Translations under genes and position numbers: made by a program
From: Artemisia argyi
Lineage: Eukaryota; Streptophyta; Magnoliopsida; Asterales; Asteraceae
Length of the DNA stretch: 64,000 nucleotides
Assembly (NCBI GenBank): GCA_030686995.1
Contig: CM060709.1
Span: 17,079,360-17,143,359 of the forward strand
Direction of reading: 5' to 3'
Part shown: positions 33,840 through 44,800 of the stretch, piece after piece
Numbering within the stretch: the stretch's first letter is position 1
Layout of the letters: each line of letters opens with the position of its first letter
The notes under the pieces: generated by a model
Told to the model about the DNA's origin: nothing
What the model saw: only the letters and a program-made list of their open reading frames with translations
Databases searched by the model: none

Positions 33840-34440
33840 CCAATCCTCCCTTCAATCTTGGAGTTAATCCACCACACATAACTAGGTGACTAAAAAAACT
33901 TGTTTTGAACAACAGAAAATTTTGAAAAATTTAACTCCAAGATTGAAAACAAACTTTATTGACTCCAAGACTTGAAAAAATAACACACTTGAGCGGTGAC
34001 ATCACATTCTTGAAAACTTATTGTCAATAGGTGTAAAAAGATAATTCCATGATCAACAACTTGAGAATACATCTCCTTAGAGACAATCCATTTCAAAAAG
34101 GTTTTTTTTTTTTTTCTTTTTTTTTTTTAGTCATCATACAACTAGAGTTTAATCAACTTGGAACTGTTTTTATTAACAACTTCCATAGCAACGAGAATAC
34201 AAATTCTCTTTCAACCAATCACACAACACAATTGTTGCAACAAACAGCCTCAGATATATCTAAGGACTGAAGAACACCACCAGAGATAATCAGAAAAGAT
34301 TCAAGAGCAGGTTCTTAAAAAAAGATTCAAGAACAGGTTCTTCAAAAAAGAAGAACCTAACAACTTCCCACATGAGCTTCTTTAGAAGTCACTTGGTAAA
34401 CCAATCTTAACCAAAGCCATGCGAAGACAACACAGCGAAC
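33840..34440 (-). other. Interior of hairpin element, unassigned
   Basis: No domain recognised. Near 34285-34360 the phrase AAGATTCAAGA(A/G)CAGGTTCTT occurs twice, containing the palindrome AAGAAC-AG-GTTCTT. Confidence 0.5.
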
Positions 34441-34447
34441 AACGTGG

Positions 34448-34527
34448 GCAAGGGGTCACCAATCCCCAAGATCTACAAGACCACGTAGCAAGGGGTCATC
34501 AATCCCCAAGTTCCACAAGACCACGTA
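34448..34527. repeat. 40-bp direct duplication
   Basis: Two adjacent 40-base units beginning GCAAGGGGTCA(C/T)CAATCC and ending CAAGACCACGTA (34448-34487 and 34488-34527). Each has a GGGG...CCCC hairpin with CAAT in the loop. Confidence 0.85.
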
Positions 34528-34682
34528 ACATGCCCACAAATATGCTGAGTAAAAATTAGCAGCACCAAACAACCAACATGGCTTGGTATCATAGCATAAA
34601 CGCCCCATTTTGGGGCTGCAATTGAGCAAACAAATGCCCCACTTGCTGTTGTAAAAACATCAGCAGTTTACCCCATTTGAGG

Positions 34683-35000
34683 CGTAAAAAACAGCATACA
34701 ACAAGACCATCAGTCGACCCAACGCAACTCTGCAAATCTTTAAGACCAACCGTATCCACAAACTCTTGATAATTTTTCATCTCAGCATCTGAGGAAAAAA
34801 ACTTGCTCGAATCAAAGACGCCAAGCCAATACTCTTACCACCTAAACTTTTATCTTTCACAACTGTCGAAAAATACTCTTCCAACAACCCAAGATACTTC
34901 ACATAAACAATTTTTAAACTCGCGGAAGGATCCGAATCACACCCGATTTCTTTCGCTACCAAAAACCAACTCCGGTTCCTCAACACAACCCATGAACAAC
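34683..35000 (-). pseudogene. ARID-like DNA-binding domain fragment captured in LTR element
   Basis: The minus-strand frame ending at 34777 reads VVLRNRSWFLVAKEIGCDS, then ASLKIVYVKYLGLLEEY, which matches the general pattern of an ARID domain (V-x3-N+-x-W-x2-VA+E+G, then SLK-x2-Y-x-KYL-x2-LE). After a frame change in a T run near 34795 it continues AEMKNYQEFVDTVGLKDLQ. ARID proteins bind AT-rich DNA in chromatin regulation. Copia elements do not encode one, so this is probably a captured host or repeat gene fragment, now broken. The flanking DNA at 34580-34690 repeats a (A/C)AA(A/G)TGGGG(C/T) phrase three times. Recognition is by eye, without a profile search. Confidence 0.5.
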
Positions 35001-36450
35001 CAAAAAACCGCAACAACAGACCATATTGCGCATAAAAACAACAATAAACTGATCATATTAGCGGAGAGAAAAAACATACAAATCACCCAAGATATGGGCT
35101 GATGAAGCAGCCAACAAATACACCATTTAGTGCAGGAAAACAAGCATACAAACATGCATAAATAAGCAACAGAATCAGCAACGACACACCCTATTTGGGT
35201 GGTATTGGTTGGACAGAAAGCAACAAACATTTTTTTTTTTGGAAAATAGGATCAAACAACAAACAAACAAACTACAGCGTAATATAATCAACTAGAAGGC
35301 ATAAACAAGAATGAAAAGCTGAGAAACAAGCTTAAAAATAAGCAACAAGCAGGTAAACAGATAATCATTTAAGCAATACTAACAATAAGCACCTACAAAC
35401 CCAAATAAAAAACCAACCACCCTCTTGGGTATAGTAGGCTGGGTTTGATAAGAAGTCCAAGCAGCAGTAACATTGCATCTCTACATAGCTATAATAAAGG
35501 CTAGAAAGGCAACATATATCAGGCATAAAAGCATAGCAACAGAAGAAGAACAAAAAACAACTAATCACACAAAGAAGTCCTAATTTTACCAAAATCAGGT
35601 AGGAAAGATAACTTACAGAGATTTAGCAGCAGCGGAAGACGAAGGATAGAAAATCCACCATAACAACTCCAAGGACCCTTAAGCAGAATCCAGACCAGCT
35701 AAACATGAAACCTTCACTTGGGGTTTCGAATAGGCTAAGAACAGCAACACTCAATCCAGAACACGGACCAGAAGTAATTGCCCCAATCCATAGTTCGCCA
35801 GAAAGGACAAACCCCGAACAGAAATAGACCACTAAGTCTTCGAACAGTCTGAAACAACTGCAGCACCAGCGACTAGGGTTCTGATTAAATAACAATACCA
35901 CTTGGCAACTTTAACCACAATCGACCACGAGTTGGGATGAAAACACCGACAATAACAAGACTGAATATCAGCCACAAAGACTGTATACCAGTCAACCTCC
36001 ACTTGGGGCTAGAGCATTGAAGAAGATGGCAGAAAAGCCTCACAATACTCTTAGTGATAACGAGCAAAAACGCCCAATATTGAATCAACAGTGATAACGA
36101 GCAGAAACGCCCAAACCAGAAAAATAGGGTTTCACAAATCCCAGCCAAGAAACTCCAAAAACCAATGATGGCTGTTAATAAAACAGCCTTAATTAACCAA
36201 TTAAACCTTCAATTGGAAAAACCCCCAATTCAGAAAAATTAGGGTTCTTCGAACAAAAACCTAATTCACCGGAGCTTTAATCCAATCAGTAATTACCCCA
36301 ACAGAAACGTTGAATTAACAATAATACAACCAGAGGAGTCACCAATTTCAACCAGTTCAGAAAGCTTAGGGTTTTACGAATCAACCCTAATTCACCACTT
36401 CGATGGGATTTATGAATCAAACCCCAATTCACCAATTTGATAGAGCTAAG
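35001..36450 (-). other. Leader of the hairpin element
   Basis: No intact ORF. In element sense it starts after the primer site, contains the phrase GGGCGTTT(C/T)TGCTCGTTATCAC twice (about 36060 and 36100) and a good splice-donor-like CTCTGTAAGTTATC at about 35610-35623. Long frames here (for example 35623-35901) have no recognisable domain. Confidence 0.5.
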
Positions 36451-36462
36451 TCTCTGATACCA
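36451..36462 (-). other. Primer binding site of the hairpin element (tRNA-iMet)
   Basis: The minus strand reads TGGTATCAGAGA, directly abutting the LTR end at 36463. Confidence 0.9.
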
Positions 36463-37140
36463 TGTAGAAAAAGTGAGGACGAATGAATCTTTTATTGATA
36501 ATAACCAAAGGATTACAAACCAAAGTCTAAACTGATCTCAATCAGTGAATACAATAACTTGACCTCAATCAAGTATAGAGAATACCACCAGTTAGCAATG
36601 ATAATAGCTCAATCTGATCTCAAGCAGATTAGCAACCAAGAGATAACGTAACCTGATCTCAATCAGGCAAAACAACAAAGGAACAACCACGGGTACTCCA
36701 GCTACACTGTCGTACCCCTAATATCTACATTGATATTAGTTCTATTACAATGAAGAAGAATAAAAATGAAGCTCATAATAGCTTAACAATCATAAGAGAT
36801 ATCAGCTTTAGGTGATGGTGTAACGGCTATGTAAAATAGCCGTTGGGAGAGATAGGCAGGGAGTTACATCTTGAGAGAGTTGTCTTATTATCTTTTATCA
36901 GTTGTGTGTATTCATATATATCCCCACTCCTGAATATAACCGTTGTGTATCTTTTATTGAGATTGAGAGTGAGCCAGCATAAAAGCCCAGCTCAACAACT
37001 TTCTACACAAACAACTTTAGCACTTCAACCTTTATCAACCTGCTACAACCAGCAAGCACAAGAACTCCTTTATAACTGAAAATAGACAAATGACAATATT
37101 AGCCCCTGTAATATATCCAGGCAAAGATTATATTTCAACA
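36463..37140 (-). repeat. Hairpin element 5' LTR (right copy)
   Basis: 678 bp, exactly the length of the left copy, with about 13 substitutions. The first hairpin pairs perfectly here (ACTGA-TCTCAA-TCAGT), and the second loop is CCTCAA rather than CCTCTA. Confidence 0.95.
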
Positions 37141-37145
37141 GATAA

Positions 37146-37620
37146 GATTTATGTGTTAAGAGTTCTTTAAACTAATAGTTAATCATGATTAGTGTTATCT
37201 ATGTTTTTGGTATCTTCCACAATAGTAAGGAATTTCGTTGGGGGCGTATCCGACATAGTTACAGACAGTTTCATATTCCTCTTATAAATTGCTCCTGTGT
37301 TTCTTGCTTCATTCATATAATAACGCACTAAATTTTATTTATTGGAATAAGAAAGTTTTATTTTGTGATCAAGCATATGTATAAGTGACATTCCAGGAAC
37401 ATAAAATTAAGTTATACTCACACAAAATTAGTAGCAGATACATATATTACTTCAAATTTGAGACTTTGTTGATAACAAATTAAATCGCATGCTTCTTAAC
37501 AAATAATTCATCATTTTCATGCAATAAATATCTTAATAATCCTATATGAACCAAAACTAGCTAACCCAACTTATATGAACCAACGAAGATATGATAAATG
37601 AATATAAGTGACGTTGTATA
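37146..37620. other. Degenerate duplicated unit
   Basis: 37320-37510 resembles 60-250 and 25600-25740 (phrases 'TTATTTTGTGA(C/T)CAAGCATATG', 'GACATTCCA(T/G)G' and '(C/G)CATGCTT'). No gene. Confidence 0.4.
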
Positions 37621-37629
37621 ATGAAAATA

Positions 37630-37890
37630 GGGGCAATTCCATATTTACCCAACTTAAACATGATAATGCCATATTTACCCAAAACATGCTTTAATTGCAT
37701 AGTACATCATGCATTCAAAACTTGTATTTTGGGTATATATGACATTTTCATATTTACCCAACTTAAACATGATAATGCCATATTTAACCAAAACATGCTT
37801 TAATTGCATAGTACATCATGCATTCAAAACTTGTATTTTGGGTATATATGACATTTTCATATTTAGATTGGGTAAATATGGAATTATCCC
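37630..37890. mobile_element. MULE-type MITE
   Basis: 261 bp with a perfect 9-bp duplication ATGAAAATA (37621-37629, 37891-37899), the Mutator hallmark, and about 22-bp inverted ends GGGGCAATTCCATATTTACC / GGGATAATTCCATATTTACC. The interior is a near-perfect tandem duplication with a 109-base period (from 37641 and 37750), so part of the terminal sequence is itself repeated. Confidence 0.85.
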
Positions 37891-37899
37891 ATGAAAATA

Positions 37900-38570
37900 A
37901 TGTTGTAAACGAATCCAAACGAGTGAAAATAAACAAACAATTAGTGGCACAATAAAAATAGTGTCAAAATGCTTCCCAACTTAGATTCATCATCGATTTG
38001 CTACTTGTTCATCATATTTGAATAAGAAAGAAATGTGTTTATCACGAAAATGCAGACAACTAACGTTCGAAATATTAACATATAACATTTTGTTCTATTA
38101 TCTTCATGGTTTCATTTATAAACCGCTTTAATATTTGATCATGTATCGATGTGGGATAATATCAAAGCTCACTTCCTTCTTTACACTTTTGTTTCAAATG
38201 AGTTGGTTCTCGTTCACATAAATTCTATGAATGAGTAAAGCTTGTTGAGTATTATATTTGAAGTTACTAAAAGTGAACCTGCTTATACTCCATGAATGAG
38301 TAAAGCTACTTAGTGGACATTTATGCAACATATGATCACCTACTAATTTCAAAAAGATATGGATTTACACATTCAAAAAAAATTTGCACTATCTTAATTA
38401 ACCTTTCATATAACAACAAACTACCAACGTAACCTATTGGAAATATTTACAAATTTATAGCATCGGCATGTAAGAATTTTATAGCCGCAACATTTATAAA
38501 CTTAGCAAACCACACTTATAAACTTATATAGGTCAGTAATTGAACTTTTATTGGATTCTTTTTAAAAAAG
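37900..38570. other. AT-rich stretch with one degenerate block copy
   Basis: No gene. Copy F of the dispersed block lies at about 38125-38220: GATGTGGGATAATATCA, then CTTTTGTTTCAAATGA. A phrase TGAATGAGTAAAGCT occurs twice (38230, 38293). Confidence 0.4.
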
Positions 38571-38580
38571 ATAGGTGTAA

Positions 38581-38723
38581 CCTTAGGCTTTTGGTCAAGT
38601 GGTATCATGATATGCCACAAACTTAGAAATTTTTTTGGTTCAAGCATCGCCGAAGTTATTTGTGAGATAAGTGATATATGGTGTGAAAAAAAATTATGGT
38701 TAAAAAAAAGAAAAAAAAAAAGA
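38581..38723 (+). mobile_element. tRNA-derived SINE
   Basis: A-box-like TGGTCAAGTGG (38592-38602) and B-box-like GGTTCAAGCAT (38637-38647) at tRNA-like spacing, followed by a body and an A-rich tail (about 38699-38722). GTGTAA stands directly before (38575-38580) and after (38724-38729), a likely short target duplication. A Pol III transcript is expected, though the B box has A for the usual G. Confidence 0.65.
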
Positions 38724-38867
38724 GTGTAAAGTACGTTGGTGGCTTGGACGGAACTTAGTGGTGATCAGGAGGGTTCGTTTTTGTTTTCATAAATTTTACA
38801 CATATATTTTTATGTGTTTTTTTCTCAACCAAATTCTCCACCAAAGGCACCCCAATTTTATTTTATT

Positions 38868-38904
38868 TTTTAGTTTATTTATTTATTTATTTATTTATTT
38901 ATTT
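38868..38904. repeat. (TTTA)n microsatellite
   Basis: About nine TTTA units. Confidence 0.9.
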
Positions 38905-39191
38905 GGTTTTTGGTGTGTTGTTGTTGTTGCAAAGGTGAATATATTTTACAGTATTAATAACAAAAGATTCATACAACAAAATCATAGCAATAGACAAGCC
39001 TATGCTTATGACCAGTCAGAATTGATATACAACAGATAACATGAAGTTATCACATACAAGTAAATTCACAGAAAACAGAACTGAATAAGGACTTCAGTCT
39101 ATATTCTATCATTCTACAGCAAACTATCAACAGTTTGTGAATAATCTGCAGCCTTCTATTCACCTTACTGCCCACACAAAATTAATATAAC

Positions 39192-39515
39192 ATGATCGAG
39201 TTTTTAATCTATTATTTGCCTTCATCTAAATCGTCGTTGGGTTTGTGCTTAAATGATAATTGTGAGTTTAAGAAGTTGAAACATGCAAAAATGCATAGTT
39301 CAAACTTGAGACATCTATTTGAGCATCATCAAACCTTACGATCAAATTACCACTTCATTGGAGTTAACATAAGGAGAAAAAAAGGTACATTAGGATGAAA
39401 CATTTTCTATGATATCATAAGTTTAAAAGGAAAATGAACTTGGATGTTCTTCACATAAACGACAAAGACACATCTGAAGATTACGCATGGAATCTCATCA
39501 AAACTACATAGACAT
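39192..39515 (+). pseudogene. Possible decayed exons, unknown family
   Basis: The 68-codon frame from 39192 (LPSSKSSLGLCLND, HSSNLRHLFEHHQTLRS) has codon-like composition but no domain I recognise. At 39449-39515, DVLHINDKDTSEDYAWN ends near a stop and corresponds at the DNA level to 1050-1125 (NVLQINDKGAFKDYVCN), also stop-terminated. Either decayed exons of a duplicated gene or chance frames in a repeat. Confidence 0.25.
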
Positions 39516-39943
39516 TTTTGTAACTTGCTGTTTTATATAAACTTTTCAGATAAAGTTTAGGAAAATTTAAAAGAAACTAGTTATTTCGGTTGGATTTGAT
39601 GAGAGAAACAGCTTACTTAAAATGTAAAAGTCTTCTAACTCGCATCCCACAGAAGTAGAGGAAACTGATTTTTGTTTTTTCAAAAAGCACAAAGGTAAAA
39701 ACTTGTATTCCAAAAATGTGAAAAGCAGAAAGGGGAAAAAAAGAATTGAAGCTAACAACTTGTTTTTTGTTTTTTCGAAAAGCAGAGAGGCAAAAACTTG
39801 TATTCCAAAAACGTAAAAATAAATAAATAAATAAATAATAATAAAAAATCAAATTAAAACTAGCCTATTACTTATATAAGTTAACTTAACCAATAGGAAT
39901 AGTTCATTTGATTTGTAGCTTGTATCCCTATCATCTTAGTTAT

Positions 39944-40060
39944 ATATTGTTGTAGAGTTAGTTTAGCTATTTATGTGGGACAAAGTCACAAAAGTAAAAC
40001 TCTTATCCTTCAAGCTTTTGTTTACTACAATGTCTCCATCCTCACACCCTTGCCTAATAT
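39944..40060 (+). repeat. Dispersed promoter/first-exon-like block, copy E
   Basis: TATATTGTTGTAGAGTTAG, TTTATGTGGGACAAAGTCAC, AAAACTCTTATCCTTCAAGC, TTTTGTTTACTACAATGTC. Ends before the leader-like part. Confidence 0.45.
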
Positions 40061-40269
40061 TTCAAACATGTGATAATCAGTTATCATAGAATTATAATTA
40101 ATTTGGAAACACGATAAATTTAGGATTGCTATGTATGTTCAAACAATTAATTTGGATTTTTTTTTAATGGTAAATCATGGTTTCCGACCTTTGGGCTGAT
40201 TAATCCATGAGGTTTGAACCCACCGGCACACATACTCAAAACATGTAATGCCCTTCCTTTTCAAGAGAT

Positions 40270-40720
40270 TGGCAATATGCTAGATTAGATTCACATAAAA
40301 AATAGACTCTCTCCAAATTAATTCGCAAGTAAGAAAACTTACGTTTTTAGACTCTCTCCAAATTAGGCTGCATACAATAAGGTACTCGACGGAGTGGGTC
40401 AACCAAAATCGAACTCGGTCTCATTGTTGTGGTTAGTAGGTCACGACCAATTTGGAGGATAGGAATCAGCGAAAACGGTCGAGACCACGACCGAGTGTAT
40501 ACACACATAAAAAACAAAGACCCACTTTCTAATTAATATTATTAAGGTCGTCTTTATTGGGGCACTGAATAGCCTGCAGGTCGCTGGAGAGAGAAAACTG
40601 ACGTGGCAGGGAAAAGGAGGAGGATTGACCCTCCTTATTGTGCCCAGGCTTAATTCACAAGTAAGAAAACTTACGTTTTTCATTCAGTAAGCTAGATTAG
40701 AGTCACATAAAAAATAGTAA
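40270..40720. repeat. Direct repeats flanking an unassigned insert
   Basis: GCTAGATTAGA(T/G)TCACATA and AATTC(G/A)CAAGTAAGAAAAC each occur twice (about 40278 and 40690; 40320 and 40652), bracketing roughly 300 bp with a MITE-like core (about 40555-40650: TTGGGGCAC... and ...GTGCCCAGG). The order is swapped between sides, so a rearrangement rather than a simple insertion is likely. Confidence 0.35.
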
Positions 40721-40804
40721 GGCTTGCACATAACCATATTTATAGTTGAGGCAATATGATATAGCATAGACCTATCTACATTTAAATCATTTATGGTCTT
40801 GCTT

Positions 40805-40925
40805 ATAAACGGCTTTAGTATTTTCTCAATTTACCAATGTGGGATAAAGTAACAAAACCAACAAACTCATTTCCATCTTCAAACTTTTGTTTCAAGTGAC
40901 ATGGTCTCACTTATAAAAATACTCC
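40805..40925 (+). repeat. Dispersed promoter/first-exon-like block, copy G
   Basis: CCAATGTGGGATAAAGTAAC, AAAACCAACAAACTCATTTCC, CTTTTGTTTCAAGTGACATG. A further partial start (ACATGTAGGATATAGTCAC) follows at about 40940. Confidence 0.45.
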
Positions 40926-41152
40926 AGAATTTGCTCATTCACATGTAGGATATAGTCACAAAAAACAACAAACTTTTGGAAGAAAGTAAACGTGAATGGG
41001 TAGAGATTTTAATGTGTATTCACCTATTATTTGGTAATGCTTACATTCATGGGTATCAACCTTTGAAAAGCCATATTGGAACACTGTGTCTGTGAAACTT
41101 ATATACGTCAAATCCAAAAACATCAACGAAACATGACACTTATTACCTTTTA

Positions 41153-41464
41153 GGGTGGTGGCAATGGGAACGGTTTGGCCCAAACCTTCGGGGAACACCG
41201 CCGCCACCTCATAGGTTTGCTTTGGAGGTTTGGTCTAGCGGTGAAAATCACTTCCGCGGTTTGAATGTTAGCCATTTAATTATAGTGAATGTTGGAGGTA
41301 AAAAACAAAAAAGGGTTGGGAGCTGAGGTATGAAAAAATGACCATTGCCACTAAAAAAGGGTTGGGAGGTATGAAAAAAGTATGAGTGAGATGGAATGAT
41401 ATTATTGGTGGCCTGGTGGGTTGGGAGGTATGGGTTTTTTTTGTAGTGACCATTGCCACCACCC
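41153..41464. mobile_element. PIF/Harbinger MITE
   Basis: 312 bp with perfect 15-bp inverted ends GGGTGGTGGCAATGG and TTA duplications (41150-41152, 41465-41467). Collinear with both ends of the 808-bp derivative at 28421-29228 but lacking its promoter and ORF, so the two represent successive deletions of one family. Confidence 0.9.
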
Positions 41465-41569
41465 TTAGAGTATATCACTATGTCATAAGGTTCATATTCA
41501 TCCATTATTATGTACAATGGCCCAATAGTAGTAAGCCTAATAATGTATGTTTCAAGTAACAAAACCAAC

Positions 41570-41690
41570 AAATTAATTCCAACTTATGTTTCAAGTGATT
41601 TAGCCTCACATACACAAACATCTCATTTCACTCACAATGTCATTGTTCCTCTTCACTCTTCTCATCATAGCCTGACATATTAGAGTTTTG
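41570..41690 (+). repeat. Dispersed promoter/first-exon-like block, copy H
   Basis: TTATGTTTCAAGTGAT, ACAAACATCTCATTTCACTC, then ACAATGTCATTGTTCCTC, whose ATG opens a hydrophobic run MSLFLFTLLIIA before a TGA. This is the best preserved leader, yet the frame stops at once. Confidence 0.4.
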
Positions 41691-41979
41691 GTGTAAGGTA
41701 TTATGAGTTTAGCCAATATGGTCATATGAAAGACGTTTTAGAACAGGTAAATGTCAAAGTAAGTTGTTTATTTGTTCATTTGAAATGCATAAATATTCGA
41801 ACAAAACAAGGAAGTGGAACATTAAAATTGAGACTACAAAATTAATAACAAATAAAAACTTGAATGCTTATTGTCTTTTCCCGTAAAAAAGAAATTCTCC
41901 TACCCCATGCTAGAGGAATTTGCTAAGCAAACCATTTTACATGAAGCAACAGTATTTCTTGAATTTGATGCTTCCACAA

Positions 41980-42190
41980 TCTTACTTATATAGTGATGTA
42001 CAGTCTCTCGGAAACATCCCGCCAAACACCATCGGTCACTCTGCTTCCACTACTCTCGACACATTCCAAGAAACCCGGCCACTTGTCACATTCTTTTGAA
42101 AACATTAACATAAACTACCAAAATTCATGGCATACCTGGTCATACGAAGAACAAACCAAAGATTCTAGTAAGATTACTAGAGGATGAAAA
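41980..42190 (+). repeat. Dispersed promoter/first-exon-like block, copy I
   Basis: CTTATATAGTGATGTACAG joins directly to TCTCTCGGAAACATCCCGCC, skipping the TGTGGGACAAA part present in copy C. It ends with the ACCAAAGATTC...GTAAG run and GAGGATGAAAACA. Confidence 0.45.
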
Positions 42191-42239
42191 CAACACATAT
42201 TAATTGTCAGCAAAAAAATTTAAACATACATTTACTAAA

Positions 42240-43155
42240 TATCCAAAGTGAGTTTAAGGAAATGCTATGCCACAACACTCTCTACTGTGACTAAATCAAT
42301 AGGTCTATGTATTCAAAAATCTATAGCAAATTTTGAGTCACTATGGAGCAACTATCGGTCGGTGGTTAAGATCAGGTTGTGGAGTACAACGAACTTGTTG
42401 ATGTTCGGCTTGAACCATTATGCATTTTGGTGTTATTTTTCTCATCTATTGACTCTTTACACGTTTATTGACTTATTGAGGATGTATCTTACTTGAATTG
42501 AACATGTATCTGGTAGAATTTTTCTTAGAGCTTTTAAAAACGTTTTCTTGTAAAAGTACATTTAAATGCACTAATCGGTGTATCATAATACATTTTTAGT
42601 TATTTGAGATCAAGAGGTGGGATTGAGAATGAGGTTTGGACGTAAAGTATTTTTGTGTATGTTTTTTTGGTTTGGAAATAGTTGTTTAAAATAAAAAATA
42701 AACGCCCAAGTAAAAGTTTGTGAAAATTTGTTCATGGTGTAGATGAAAGTTGATGATGAAAAACATTGACGAACAAAGTATGTTGCTGAAGAACATTGAT
42801 GAACAACATGGATTATATATGATGAACATTAATGAACAACATGCTGATTAATATTGTCTTGTTCATCAATTAGTTTTTATTTTTATTTTTTTAAATCATA
42901 TTTTCAAGAATAGAGAAAAAAAAAGGTCAAAGTGTATATCAATTAGACCAAAATATAAAGTTACGAGTGCAAATAACAAAACAAAAAAGATGATAAAAAT
43001 AAAAATAAAAGGAAACATTTATCACTATGACTTTTAAAACTTTTAATATTTGTAGATGTGATCCTTTGCAAAGTAAATAAAATTAAAAAAGTTAGAAAGT
43101 AACTCACAATGTAACAAGTGTCCACCACTCACACCCTCTTAATTTTTCTAATTAA
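42240..43155. other. Unassigned AT-rich stretch
   Basis: No gene recognised. Around 42720-42870 GAACA(T/A)(T)GATGAACAACATG-like phrases repeat, and an inverted TTGTTCATCA follows. Confidence 0.4.
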
Positions 43156-43400
43156 GGGCCCGTTTGGTTTAAAGGGTTGAGTTGGGTTTTGGGATTAAAA
43201 ATACCAAAACCTATGTTTGTTTCAAAAGTTGGCATTAAAATATGGGAACCAATACCAGATATTATGCATTGTGTAAAAAACTTTGGAGGGTACCCAAGGA
43301 TTAAAATTTTGTGAGACCTGCATAGCAATTGTATGGACTAAAAAATCCACCCCTTTTTTAATCTCGTATTTAAGTGGACCCATTAATAATTTAATTAATT
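43156..43400. mobile_element. Truncated hAT/MITE-like end
   Basis: Starts AGGGCCCGTTTGGTTT, a very common terminal sequence of plant non-autonomous DNA elements. The opposite end is absent, probably lost at the TA tract. Confidence 0.3.
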
Positions 43401-43410
43401 GTTAAAATAT

Positions 43411-43415
<5 letters not shown>

Positions 43416-43502
<87 letters not shown>
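43416..43502. repeat. (TA)n tract 1
   Basis: About 43 TA units at the left border of the first inverted-repeat element. Confidence 0.95.
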
Positions 43503-43504
<2 letters not shown>

Positions 43505-43910
43505 ACTTTCTTACGAAAACCATTTTATCTGCCAGAACTGAAAGAACTACAAAAAACATACATGCACGCCTTTTAAAATAAAATAAAAATAAATGCAAAT
43601 CATCAATAATCGTAAGTATCCACCTATGTTTTTCAATACCATCATGAACTCATCCTCTTTTTTCACAAAAACCTTACACAAGGCCGCAATATTTTCGTTG
43701 CACGCCTTATAAGAACATACATGCACACCTTCAAAGAAAAATGTTGTATTTCTAATTTCTTATCAAATTCTTTAGAAGAACTATGTTTTTTTAAAACACA
43801 TATGTTGTTTTTAGAACATATGTGCAAAAATACAATTATTGAAGGCGTGCATGTATGTTTTTTGTGGTTCTCTCAGTTCTCGCAGATAAAATGGTTCTCG
43901 CAAGAAAGTC

Positions 43911-43913
<3 letters not shown>
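43503..43913. mobile_element. Micron-like inverted-repeat element 1
   Basis: About 67-base inverted ends (about 43505-43573 and 43838-43908) beginning CTTTCTT(A/G)CGA(A/G)AACC and including AAAAAACATACATGCACGCC, over 90 percent identical by eye. Lies exactly between two TA tracts. Confidence 0.6.

Positions 43914-43992
<79 letters not shown>
43914..43992. repeat. (TA)n tract 2
   Basis: About 39 TA units between inverted-repeat elements 1 and 2. Confidence 0.95.
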
Positions 43993-43995
<3 letters not shown>

Positions 43996-44324
43996 TATCT
44001 TTATTTTCAGAACCCTGTTAAGTGAGGGAACTGCGAGAACTCCAATTTTGCATTAGAAAACATGCATGTTCATATAAAATATGTATGTTTTCTTACATAC
44101 ACCTTAATAAACATACATGCGTAACATCCATGTTCATATAAAACCTTGTTAAGTGCAACATATCAATGCAAAATGGTTTTATATGAACATGTATGTTACG
44201 CAGGTATATGTATTATGGTATATATAAGAAAACATACATGTTTTATATGAACATGCATGTTTACTAATGCAAAATTAGAGTTCTCGCAGTTCCCGCATTT
44301 AACAGGGTTCTGAAAATAAAGTTC

Positions 44325-44327
<3 letters not shown>
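43993..44327. mobile_element. Micron-like inverted-repeat element 2
   Basis: About 100-base inverted ends: CTTTATTTTCAGAACCCTG...GAACTGCGAGAACTC at the left, mirrored at 44220-44325. The arms carry AAACATGCATGTTCATAT and AAAACATACATG palindromic phrases. Confidence 0.65.

Positions 44328-44415
<88 letters not shown>
44328..44415. repeat. (TA)n tract 3
   Basis: About 44 TA units. Confidence 0.95.
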
Positions 44416-44418
<3 letters not shown>

Positions 44419-44797
44419 GTTAAGTGCGAGAACTCTAATTTTGCATTAGAAAACATGCATGTTCATATAAAACATGTATTTTTTCTTACATGCACCTTAA
44501 TACACATACATGCATAACATACACTTTCATATAAAAACCTGTTAAGTGCAACAAATCAATGCAAAATGATTTTATTTTTAAAACCCTGTTAAGTGCGGGA
44601 ACTGCGAGAACTCAAATTATGCATTAGAAAACATGCATGTTCGTATAAAACATGCATGTTTTCTTACATACACCCTAATACGCAGGCATGTGTATTAAGG
44701 TGTATGTAAGAAAACATACATGTTTTATGTGAACATGCATGTTTTCTAATACAAAATTGGAGTTCTCGCACTTAACAGATTTCTGAAAATAAAGCTC

Positions 44798-44800
<3 letters not shown>
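44416..44800. mobile_element. Micron-like inverted-repeat element 3 (rearranged)
   Basis: Same family as 43993-44327: two direct arms (44416-44500 and 44580-44673) and one inverted arm (44696-44800), so one copy has been partly duplicated or inserted in another. Confidence 0.6.

Larger units (their letters stand above)
31941..37140 (-). mobile_element. Non-autonomous copia-derived LTR element with hairpin array
   Basis: 5200 bp with 678-bp LTRs at both ends and a perfect GATAA duplication (31936-31940, 37141-37145). A primer site next to the right LTR and a purine tract next to the left one give minus orientation. The interior (3.84 kb) has no intact ORF. In element order it holds a leader, an ARID-like fragment, a decayed copia RNase H, and an array of short hairpins reaching into the LTR up to the poly(A) signal. 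The LTRs differ at about 13 sites, the oldest pair here. It must rely on enzymes from other copia elements. Confidence 0.93.

Noticed and set aside
34937..35230. A Cys/Trp-rich 97-codon minus frame as a membrane protein
   Set aside because: It is out of frame with the ARID-like segment and has no recognisable family. The hydrophobicity comes from T-rich DNA.
42248..42496. An 82-codon plus-strand frame
   Set aside because: No domain, no duplicate, and AT-rich codon content equal to the surrounding DNA.
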